Shown here: positions 1 to 6,928 of the stretch, piece after piece
How the letters are laid out: each line of letters begins with the position of its first letter
How positions within the stretch are numbered: the stretch's first letter is position 1
Assembly (NCBI GenBank): GCA_035543875.1
Contig: DATKIY010000011.1
Location: 1-22,779, forward strand
Direction: 5' to 3'
From: DATKIY01 sp035543875
GTDB taxonomy: Bacteria > Actinomycetota > Actinomycetes > JAHEKZ01
Length of the DNA stretch: 22,779 bases
Position numbers and translations under genes: made by a program
The notes under the pieces: generated by a model
What the model was told of the DNA's origin: nothing
Seen by the model: the letters and a program-made list of their open reading frames with translations, nothing else
Database searches by the model: none

Positions 1-516
1 CGTGTAGCTCGCCAGCCGCTCCGCCCAGTCAGTGCGCCAGTGCGAGCGTTTCACGCGATGGAACTGCATGACGTTGTATGTCTTGGGATCGTTTGGGTCG
101 TACGGCCACCAGTCGTTTTGGTCGACGATCCGATAGGGCAGGTCGACCCCGGGAGGTTGCCTCAGCCCAAATCCGCGGAGCAGGTCAAACGTTCCAGCTG
201 GTGTCTTGCCCGTGTTCTGCAGCCGATTTGCAGCACGTCGAAACCCACTCCAGCCGATTCGCGCTGGAACTGGACCGAGTCGCCGATGCCAGACGTCGGA
301 TTTCCCGAGTTGCCAGGTCTGCAACCGAGCATGGCTGGTGTTCCAGTCGGCGGCTGTGACCACCACAACCTGCCGAGACTCGCCGAGGTGAGCGAGACGC
401 TCAGGTAGCGGCGCTCTGGTTGCTCCCGCGGCGGGGACGGTCACGGCCAACGAGGCGAGTACGGCGCAGGTCGCTAAGGCCGCTGACACAGTCAGGGCAG
501 CCTTGCGACGAATCAT
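1..516 (-). CDS. Secreted L,D-transpeptidase-like protein, N-terminal part (cut by window edge)
   Basis: An open frame of 172 codons runs from an ATG at 516 to the left edge without a stop, so the C-terminus is missing. The protein begins with a basic n-region (MIRRK), a hydrophobic stretch and a small-residue cleavage zone near VPAAGA, which is a clear Sec signal peptide. Further in are TGKTPAGTFDLLRGFG and a tract rich in PY, WW and DP ending in YNVMQFH. The GK-TPAG-F pattern is characteristic of YkuD-like L,D-transpeptidase/COG3786 proteins, which act on cell-wall peptides outside the membrane. The catalytic HGC part would lie beyond the window, so activity cannot be judged. The gene downstream (stop at 560) lies 43 bp upstream of this start on the same strand. 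No strong Shine-Dalgarno is visible before the ATG. Confidence 0.8.
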   Translation of the reverse strand, partial: MIRRKAALTVSAALATCAVLASLAVTVPAAGATRAPLPERLAHLGESRQVVVVTAADWNTSHARLQTWQLGKSDVWHRRLGPVPARIGWSGFRRAANRLQNTGKTPAGTFDLLRGFGLRQPPGVDLPYRIVDQNDWWPYDPNDPKTYNVMQFHRVKRSHWRTDWAERLASYT

Positions 517-559
517 TGGACCAGTATCGACGAGCCAGGCGGGTTGCTTGATGCGACGC

Positions 560-2083
560 TCAGTTCCGCTGGAACATCCCCATTGCTACGGCCAGTCCCA
601 GCACGGAACGCGGTGCATACGGTGCACGCCACATTCCCCCGTGTAAGGCCTCTTGGACGAGAAGCTCATATGGATCATCAAGTGGCGTGTCAGCGTGTGC
701 GACCGATGCCGGGTTAGCGACGTCGTGCGCCAGCAGGGCGGCCATCAAGGTGCTGCTGGTCGCTGGGTTGAAGATCTCAAGCCCAAACCTGTGCGCGCCG
801 GCGTACGCGGCCGCCAGCAACCGGTTGCGGATCACCGACTTCGTGCGGGTGGCTGGCGCGACGTTGATCGAAACAAAGACACCGTGCCCTCGGACGAGAT
901 CAGCTCGCCAACGTTGTACGCGCTTAGCTAGTGCGTAGTTGGGTCCTTGTTGTGGGACGAGTGCATCCGCTATGCCATAGCGAAGCCCACTGGATGTTGT
1001 TTCGGTCGTGGTGTAGTTCGGTCTGTACATTCGGCCACCAGTCAGCCCGCGCGCGCTAATGACAAGCGCTCGCGACTCCTTGTGCTGGCGTTGCGAGTAC
1101 TCAACGATGCTGCTCGGTACTGCGTACGCGTCGGTCGGGGTAGCCAGATACGCCAAGCTGACATCGCTGCGCGTTGCGAGTAGCCGCTTGATGATCGCGT
1201 CGATGGCAACCGACGTCCGAACATGTAACGAACCGGGCGCATACACATAGTCGCCCAACACGTACGGGCCAGGTAGTTGCTCAAGCCAGGCACACACTTC
1301 TGGTGTTTGGGTGAGGATGTCTACGCCGGCCAATGACGCGAGTTGCGCATCTGTGGAATGCGTCGATGGCGCCCCTCGGATCGGGAGCGTCAGTTTTCCT
1401 GGCGACTGGCGAGCAATCGCCAAGACCCGCTGCCAAAGTTCTGGGTCGGGGAGGTCAACCGCCACGACGTGAGCACCCCAGCTCAGCAGCGAGCGCAGCG
1501 GCCCCATCTCCGAACCGGCACCCATCACCACGAACGTCGTGTCCCGCAGCTGCAGCCAGTCGGGGTTGTCCATCAGCGTTCGAAGGGCGTCGGAGAACGA
1601 CGGCTCGGCGATTCCCTGGGCTTGCCACGCGTCGAGAGTGCGTCGTAGGGCGTCTCCAGTGAGTCGTTGACCGCGGTAAGGCACGGAGAGGTCGGTCACC
1701 GCTGGTTGGACGCCATTGCCTTGGATCGTCCAGGTGCGTACGTAGTGGGCACGCGGCACGCTGAGCGCGTCGGCTAGTGAAAGCTCCGCGCCATGACGTA
1801 GATACCGAAACTCGTTGTGAACAGAGTTCAGTCCATCGGCTGCAATCAGTGGTGCATGTTGACCAGCCGACAGTCTCGTCAGCTCCCGAAAGTGCTGGAC
1901 ATACTTGCTGCGCCAGTTTGTTTCGTCCCTGGCTGCTTCGTGGATCGCGGTGTCCACTCTTCGCGTCGCCGCAGCAATGACGTGACGACCCGTACTGAGC
2001 GTGCTGCGTTCACCGTCGACAAGCGGAAACACCACTCCGGCATCCGAGGCTGGAGAGCGACCTGAAGTTGCGGTCCGAGTCAC
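560..2083 (-). CDS. SDR-like Rossmann-fold protein of unknown function, coupled to Sua5
   Basis: A 507-residue protein with a GTG start at 2083-2081. The GTGA overlap places its start inside the stop codon of the sua5 gene, so translational coupling is likely and decides the start. I do not recognise a named function. Residues 184-210 read like the first strand-loop-strand of a Rossmann fold: VVMGAGSEMGP at 185-195, then HVVAVD ending in Asp210. Near the C-terminus are NYALAK (Tyr383, Lys387) and SINVAPATRT (405-414), which resemble the YxxxK active site and the NxxAPG segment of short-chain dehydrogenases. The spacing between glycine motif and YxxxK (about 190 residues) is longer than in classical SDRs, the N-terminal 180 residues have no domain I know, and no catalytic Ser is evident at the usual distance. 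No signal peptide or membrane segment is seen. A dehydrogenase-like activity is inference only. Confidence 0.8.
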   Translation of the reverse strand: MTRTATSGRSPASDAGVVFPLVDGERSTLSTGRHVIAAATRRVDTAIHEAARDETNWRSKYVQHFRELTRLSAGQHAPLIAADGLNSVHNEFRYLRHGAELSLADALSVPRAHYVRTWTIQGNGVQPAVTDLSVPYRGQRLTGDALRRTLDAWQAQGIAEPSFSDALRTLMDNPDWLQLRDTTFVVMGAGSEMGPLRSLLSWGAHVVAVDLPDPELWQRVLAIARQSPGKLTLPIRGAPSTHSTDAQLASLAGVDILTQTPEVCAWLEQLPGPYVLGDYVYAPGSLHVRTSVAIDAIIKRLLATRSDVSLAYLATPTDAYAVPSSIVEYSQRQHKESRALVISARGLTGGRMYRPNYTTTETTSSGLRYGIADALVPQQGPNYALAKRVQRWRADLVRGHGVFVSINVAPATRTKSVIRNRLLAAAYAGAHRFGLEIFNPATSSTLMAALLAHDVANPASVAHADTPLDDPYELLVQEALHGGMWRAPYAPRSVLGLAVAMGMFQRN

Positions 2084-3072
2084 CGTGGATCAGCCCCCGC
2101 ACGCGTGGCGGCGCGTTCTAGTCGGTCGCGCACAGCCGTACCTAGCCCCGTATCGGGCGGAAGCACCGCTAGCACGACATCCATGCCCAGTTCATCGGCT
2201 CGTCGAAGACGGTCATAGAGGGTCCGTGCGTATTCGGCCACGTCCGGTGACAGGAACCGCACAGCGCTTTCACCCTCGACGTCATCAGCCTCAAGCGCCA
2301 ACACCGCGACCCGACGATCGACGTTCTGTGTCAGCTGCAACAACGACTGGTTGGCATTCTCGGTTTCACATACGACGACGACGGCTCGGGGCGAGTAGTG
2401 ACTGGCGAGCGTCCCCGGTGCTCGCACGTCAGTTGGCCGCGTTGAAGGACGCAGCCCAGTGATTTGCTCGATCTGGTCGGCGTTGATCTGACCTGGCCGA
2501 AGAATCCGCGGTTGGGCACCGGTCGCGTCGACGATGGTCGACTCAACCCCGACCCGGCTCGGTCCGCCGTCGAGGATTCGGTCGGTGCCTGCATCAAGCG
2601 CGTCACCCAGCTCGGCCAAGACATGAGCCGCCGACGTCGGACTAACGCGACCGAAACGGTTGGCCGAAGGAGCGGCAACGGCCCCGCCGAACCCTTCGAG
2701 CACTTGATGAAGCAGGGGGTGAGCCGGTACGCGCAAACCCACCGTGTCCTGACCGCCGGTGAGGTGGTTGCCTGCGCGCGCCGAGCGCGCTAGTACCAAC
2801 GTGAGCGGCCCAGGCCAACACGCGTCAATGAGCAGGCAGGCCCACGCGGGCACGTCGGCGGCCCATTCGTCGACCGCGCTGGCATGGGGTAGGTGAACGA
2901 TGACCGGATGATCAGTCGGTCGGCCCTTGACCGAGTAGATGCGACGAACCGCCGTCACGTTTTCGGCGTCAGCGGCGAGCCCGTAGACCGTCTCGGTGGG
3001 CACTGCCACCAAGCCGCCAGCTTGCAGGGCCCGCACCGCGTCTAAAACATCGGTGGTGAGCAGCGAGGCCAT
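2080..3072 (-). CDS. sua5: Threonylcarbamoyl-AMP synthase, two-domain Sua5/YrdC type
   Basis: A 330-residue protein starting at ATG 3072. It makes threonylcarbamoyl-AMP from threonine, bicarbonate and ATP, the first step of the t6A37 modification of ANN-decoding tRNAs. The YrdC domain fills about residues 8-200: PTETVYGLA at 25-33, the KGRPTDHPVIVHL substrate segment, WPGPLTLVL, the VGLRVPAHP strand and SANRFGRVSPT. A Sua5 C-terminal domain follows (about 210-325), joined by the typical linker ending in APGTLASHYSPRA. Many actinobacteria carry a short YrdC near prmC; this is the long Sua5 form, so a second copy elsewhere is possible. The stop overlaps the start of the 507-residue SDR-like gene by 4 bp. 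whiB lies 61 bp upstream on the same strand. Confidence 0.93.
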   Translation of the reverse strand: MASLLTTDVLDAVRALQAGGLVAVPTETVYGLAADAENVTAVRRIYSVKGRPTDHPVIVHLPHASAVDEWAADVPAWACLLIDACWPGPLTLVLARSARAGNHLTGGQDTVGLRVPAHPLLHQVLEGFGGAVAAPSANRFGRVSPTSAAHVLAELGDALDAGTDRILDGGPSRVGVESTIVDATGAQPRILRPGQINADQIEQITGLRPSTRPTDVRAPGTLASHYSPRAVVVVCETENANQSLLQLTQNVDRRVAVLALEADDVEGESAVRFLSPDVAEYARTLYDRLRRADELGMDVVLAVLPPDTGLGTAVRDRLERAATRAGADPR

Positions 3073-3090
3073 CGCCCCAGTCTGCTGCTT

Positions 3091-3111
3091 GTCCCAGTTA
3101 TCGGCTGGGAC
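3091..3111. repeat. 7-bp inverted repeat between whiB and sua5
   Basis: Perfect arms GTCCCAG and CTGGGAC are separated by 7 nt, inside the 61-bp gap between the whiB stop and the sua5 start. The hairpin lacks a following T tract in the direction of transcription, so it is at best a weak attenuator or an RNA structure in the sua5 leader. It may be chance. Confidence 0.35.
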
Positions 3112-3133
3112 GGGTCCTGCCGGCTAGCTCCTG

Positions 3134-3385
3134 CTAGGCGACGGCAGCGGTGGCAAGGCGACGGGCCTTACGCTGGCGTGAGCGCCGAAGCGAGCGTCGC
3201 TCGGCCTCGGTCAGACCGCCCCAGACTCCGTGCTCGAGCCGCGCCTCCAGCGCAAACTCAAGGCACTGCGTCCGCACGGGGCAGCCACGGCAGACGCGCT
3301 TGGCGGCCTGTTCCGACCAATCCCCGTTCGGAAAGAACAATTCAGGGTCGGTGGACTGGCAAGCAGCTTCGTTGTCCCAGTTCAT
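3134..3385 (-). CDS. WhiB-family iron-sulfur transcriptional regulator
   Basis: An 83-residue protein with the WhiB signature: Cys9, Cys32, Cys35 and Cys41 (C-x22-C-x2-C-x5-C) for a [4Fe-4S] cluster, the turn GVWGG at 53-57, and a basic C-terminal tail (RRSLRRSRQRKARR) that contacts DNA in this family. WhiB proteins are redox- or nitric-oxide-responsive partners of the primary sigma factor in actinobacteria. The ATG at 3385 is preceded by a strong ribosome site (GGAGGTGAAGCG). Size and sequence fall between the WhiB1 and WhiB2 types, so I give no symbol. The leader contains a GC-rich self-complementary stretch, gagcgcgctc, near 3402. The gene lies upstream of sua5 on the same strand and could share a transcript with it. 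Confidence 0.93.
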   Translation of the reverse strand: MNWDNEAACQSTDPELFFPNGDWSEQAAKRVCRGCPVRTQCLEFALEARLEHGVWGGLTEAERRSLRRSRQRKARRLATAAVA

Positions 3386-3497
3386 CGCTTCACCTCCGCA
3401 AGAGCGCGCTCGCGCGCGGACTTAGGAGAGATAGGACGCAGTGCCGGGACGACCGGTTCCCTTCACGTGGCCAACTTCTGAGAAAGTTCGAAAAATG

Positions 3498-5105
3498 TTA
3501 AAGCCGAGCCCGGATATGCACCGGACGTTGATCATCTTTGGGGGTGCCGCTGCAGGAGTACGGGGTCGAGTGCTTGAAGCAGTCGCGCATCCTGGTGCTG
3601 GTATTGACGATGGACACGTCCACGCCGGCGACCTTGTTGCGCCCGAACCCGACGCGCTTGGCACCGTCGCCCTTTCGGTCGAGTTTCATTGCGAAGTTGT
3701 GGGATTTGCCGGACGTGAAGCGGACGGTGATGAGCACGCGAGGACCGAACTTGCGATAGGGCCCGTTGAAAAGAATCTTGATGGTGCCCGTTCGTCGAAC
3801 ATTGTCGCCTGGCAGGTAGGTGACGTACGTCGTACTGAGGTGATCATTTGCGACGCCTTGCCAGCCAGTGTCGTCGCCCTTGTTGAGGCCGATCGTGAAG
3901 GCCGTCGGCTTCGGATAGGTGTCGCCTTCCTCGTAGGTCTTGGCGGGTCGGAGATTGTCACGCGCAAACAGTGAGAACTGCTTACCTAGATCGCTCTTTT
4001 GCTCATGGACGGCTCGACCCAGTGCGCGCATCGAGAAAGTTTTCATCCGGTCGGTTGAGACTTGCGTGGCACTGTCGTCGGCGAAACGCCATGCGCGTTT
4101 GATGATGTCTGTCCCAAACTTCTCTGATAGGTAGCGCAAGAAGATCCAGGATCCGTACTCGTGACCATTGCGTCCGAAGTCGAGCGACGTGAAGTTCTTC
4201 GACAGCGGGCTCTGCTTCAGTGCATCGCGGTTGAGGTTGATGTCATCGAAGACCTCGTCCTCAACCCAGGTTGCTGTGCCTTCAGAGAACCAGCGGTCCT
4301 CTTTGTAGTCATAGGCAAACTGCGATGCGTGGGAAAGCTCGTGGGCAACCGTCACGCGCATGTTGTCGAGTGGGGTGCCGTCGGGGAACTGGCCGGCGCG
4401 GAAGTCGTTGTCGACCACCGTGAAAGCTGAGACATCGCGGTACTTGTAGTCGGACTTCTTGGTGAGGCGTCGGTCGTCTGAGGAGGTGTAGCCGGAGAGG
4501 CCCTTGGCGCCAGTGTCTGCGAGATAGATGTCGAACTTGGGGCCGCCGCCGTTGATTCGCGAACGTCGATCCGCGAGCGGTGCGCGAAAGCCCAGTTGGT
4601 TCACAATCACGTTCCAGCTTGTCCCGGCCGCTGCCAGGGTGCTTTCCGCCTGGTCGGGGATGTCGTCGCCGTCGCTGTCAGCGGCCGGCGGGGCGTCGTC
4701 GCCATTGTCGGTCCAGTGCACGCAGATCGGGCGCACTGTGTGGCAAACCGGCGAGTTCGGTGACTCCTGGGTCGACCACTTGATGTTCCGGCCCGTGAAC
4801 ACCCAGCCATCGTTTGGTCGAGCCGCCATCACCGGTGCGGAAAGCCGCTCCGAGACCGGATCAACGGTGTCGTCCGTCCGTCCGTGGGCGCTGGCGCTGG
4901 CGTTGACGGTTCGGACCTGGTGACGGGTGGTGTCCGGCGTGGTCGACGGGTTCACGCTCGACGAGAAGCCAAGGGTGAGGGCCACCACAACGATCACAGC
5001 GATCGGTGGGAGGGCAACGGACAGTCGTGACATTTGCGCGGGCATGGGGCACAGCATGCTTGGCCAGAGGGTCGACTGCAGCATTCCCCGCCAATGTTCG
5101 GACAA
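3498..5105 (-). CDS. Secreted zinc metallopeptidase, HEXXH type (paralogue A)
   Basis: The open frame starts at TTG 5105 (535 residues), but the true start is uncertain. ATG codons at 5084, 5045 and 5033 are alternatives, and translation from 5033 gives the best signal peptide (MSRLSVALPP then a hydrophobic core). The catalytic motif is HELSH at 255-259, with Glu275 in SEGTATW as the probable third zinc ligand, followed by VEDEVFDD. This matches the family annotated as MXAN_6640-like putative metallopeptidases. A DSDGDDIPD loop (143-151) looks like a thrombospondin-3-type calcium site. A C-terminal beta-rich region ends with a Cys pair in CFKHSTPYSC. The upstream neighbour (5238-6872) is a clear paralogue. 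Compared with it, this protein has a shorter region between the signal peptide and the shared ARPN segment. Substrate is unknown. Confidence 0.85.
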   Translation of the reverse strand: MSEHWRGMLQSTLWPSMLCPMPAQMSRLSVALPPIAVIVVVALTLGFSSSVNPSTTPDTTRHQVRTVNASASAHGRTDDTVDPVSERLSAPVMAARPNDGWVFTGRNIKWSTQESPNSPVCHTVRPICVHWTDNGDDAPPAADSDGDDIPDQAESTLAAAGTSWNVIVNQLGFRAPLADRRSRINGGGPKFDIYLADTGAKGLSGYTSSDDRRLTKKSDYKYRDVSAFTVVDNDFRAGQFPDGTPLDNMRVTVAHELSHASQFAYDYKEDRWFSEGTATWVEDEVFDDINLNRDALKQSPLSKNFTSLDFGRNGHEYGSWIFLRYLSEKFGTDIIKRAWRFADDSATQVSTDRMKTFSMRALGRAVHEQKSDLGKQFSLFARDNLRPAKTYEEGDTYPKPTAFTIGLNKGDDTGWQGVANDHLSTTYVTYLPGDNVRRTGTIKILFNGPYRKFGPRVLITVRFTSGKSHNFAMKLDRKGDGAKRVGFGRNKVAGVDVSIVNTSTRMRDCFKHSTPYSCSGTPKDDQRPVHIRARL

Positions 5106-5211
5106 ACGGGGGATGGGTCCTTACTGGCAGTGAGACCGATCGTGCAGACGGTGGTCAGCCGCCCGCCTGCACTGCCGTCCGGGCAAATGGTTCGCGATCG
5201 AGCCAGCATCT

Positions 5212-5237
5212 CCGGACAACGTCTATTGAACGTCCGG
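5212..5237. terminator. Candidate hairpin directly after metallopeptidase B
   Basis: CCGGAC and GTCCGG form perfect 6-bp arms around a 14-nt loop, beginning immediately after the TGA stop (5240-5238) of the minus-strand metallopeptidase B gene. There is no T tract, so it is only a possible terminator or mRNA 3'-end structure before paralogue A. The rest of the 132-bp gap shows no clear promoter. Confidence 0.35.
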
Positions 5238-6872
5238 TCAGGTGACAGTGATTTTGGTTGAGTAGAGCCGGTTGTCGTCGACGGGCTGCCCGCCGCCGCA
5301 CGCATATTGAGTGCGATACCGGAAGCAGTGCGAGTAGCGGGTGCCCGCGTTGCTGAGCGACACGGAGACGCGCCTGACGTTGCCGCGGCCAAAGTCGACC
5401 GTGACGCCGCCCTTGCCGGAGCCGTCGAGCGCAACGCGTTTAACGACGTACGTGCCGTTGTCGTAGTGCACGAGCACGCGTGCCTGCGATCCGGTGATCC
5501 GTCCCGGCGCATCGACCTGGACTCGTGCGTGCGCGTTCGCACCCACGCTGGACGACGGTCGCGCGCCCGTGTAGAAGCTGGCCAGGTGATCGATTCGGTG
5601 GTTGATCCAGCCAGTTGACCGATTGCGGTCCCCGAGCCCGTGGACTTTGTACGACGTGGTGGGGTAGGAGCCGCCTTCGCTGTAGTACTCCTGGGGCGCG
5701 AGGTTGGCGCGTGCGTGATCTGCGAACACGTTGCCGAGCGTTGTCCCTTGATTCTCAAGCACCCGGTTGATCCCGCGCAGTGAGTACAAGTTCGGTGCAC
5801 CCTTGGCGCCGTCGTTGTGCTCCCATGACTTTCGCACGAGGTCCGCGCCAAACCGTTCGGATAGGTAGCGGAAGAAGATCCACCCGCCGTACACCGACAG
5901 ACCTCTGGAAGTGTCGAGCGGTGTCTCTGGATGCTTCAACGGACTCAGTTTGAGGTACTGCAGGTTGTCGTTGACGCCGTCATAGACCTCGTCTTCCATC
6001 CAGGCTGCGGTCGCCTCCATGTACCAGACGTCCTCGTAGCTGTCGTAGCCGAACTGGATCGCGTGGAAGAACTCATGCGCTGCAGTGACCTGGAGGTTCT
6101 CAAGCGGTGTGTTGGTGGGGAACTGTGAGTGAGCGAAGTCGTCATCAACGACGCAGTAGCCGGACCGGTCATAGAAGTTGTAGTTCTTGAAGTTGCGACT
6201 GTCATCGATCGTGCAGTAGCCGTAGTAGCCAATGTTTCCAATGTCACTTAGGTAGACGTCGAAGTTGGTTCCGTCGTGGTCGACCGACGCCCGCTGGTCG
6301 GTGAGGGGTTCGCGGTAACCCAGCTGGTTGGTTTCGACCTCCCACACGTTCTCCATGACCGCGAGGGTGTCGTCGACCTGGTCAGGCACGTTGTTGGCAC
6401 GGGCGCCAGGAGGTTGGTGTCTGCTGGTGTCGGTCCAGTGGACGCAAACCGGAACAGTCAGACTGCACTGCGGGGAGCTGTTGGCTTCGTCGCCCGGCCA
6501 TTTCGCACCGATGCGGCTCTCAAGTCCAGTGTGCCCGCCGTTCGGTCGTGCCAGCATCGCCTTGGCGACGGCCCGGTCGTGACCGCGCAGCTGCGGCAGC
6601 CGGGCGTCCAGGTCGCGCAGCGTCAGGGTGAGGTCTCGGCCGTGTGCGTTCCCGTTGAGGACGGCCTTGGCTCGCCGAAGCGCCACCTGGGCCGTAGGGA
6701 TGGAGTCGGGAAGTGCGCCGTCTGAGCTTGCGATTGGGGTAAGTCCGCCCACCGCGCGGGGGCTGGCGGTGCCTGCTTCGGCCGTGGTCACCGACAGCGT
6801 GAGTGGGAGCAGTACCGCTCCCAAGGCTGTGGTGACGACAGCGGTCAGCGTTCGATTGACGTGTGAAGGCAT
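5238..6872 (-). CDS. Secreted zinc metallopeptidase, HEXXH type (paralogue B)
   Basis: A 544-residue protein from ATG 6872, preceded by CGGGGATCGA as ribosome site. Residues 1-33 form a Sec signal peptide ending near TTAEAG. Residues about 60-112 are an Ala/Arg/Leu-rich, probably helical segment that could be a propeptide. The active site is HEFFH (266-270), with Glu286 in EATAAW twenty residues after the first His, the same spacing as in paralogue A. The shared sequence runs from CVHWTD through TNQLGYREPL to the C-terminal Cys pair (CFRYRTQYAC). The aspartate-rich calcium-type loop of paralogue A is replaced here by GARANNVPD, so calcium binding there is probably lost. Four extra Cys-containing positions (for example YGYC and SGYC) suggest an additional disulfide. 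Secreted protease of unknown substrate; tandem duplication with the following gene is likely. Confidence 0.88.
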   Translation of the reverse strand: MPSHVNRTLTAVVTTALGAVLLPLTLSVTTAEAGTASPRAVGGLTPIASSDGALPDSIPTAQVALRRAKAVLNGNAHGRDLTLTLRDLDARLPQLRGHDRAVAKAMLARPNGGHTGLESRIGAKWPGDEANSSPQCSLTVPVCVHWTDTSRHQPPGARANNVPDQVDDTLAVMENVWEVETNQLGYREPLTDQRASVDHDGTNFDVYLSDIGNIGYYGYCTIDDSRNFKNYNFYDRSGYCVVDDDFAHSQFPTNTPLENLQVTAAHEFFHAIQFGYDSYEDVWYMEATAAWMEDEVYDGVNDNLQYLKLSPLKHPETPLDTSRGLSVYGGWIFFRYLSERFGADLVRKSWEHNDGAKGAPNLYSLRGINRVLENQGTTLGNVFADHARANLAPQEYYSEGGSYPTTSYKVHGLGDRNRSTGWINHRIDHLASFYTGARPSSSVGANAHARVQVDAPGRITGSQARVLVHYDNGTYVVKRVALDGSGKGGVTVDFGRGNVRRVSVSLSNAGTRYSHCFRYRTQYACGGGQPVDDNRLYSTKITVT

Positions 6873-6928
6873 TCGATCCCCGAGACGTGAGCAGGTGAGC
6901 AGGTGAGTGGGCCTGGCGCGGCCGGTGG

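Noticed and set aside
3481..3497. AACTT/AAGTT inverted repeat after metallopeptidase A as a terminator
   Set aside because: Five-base AT-rich arms only, no following T tract; too weak.
6889..6906. Tandem gagcaggt repeat between metallopeptidase B and the ThDP gene
   Set aside because: Only about two copies of 8 bp; too short to call a meaningful repeat.
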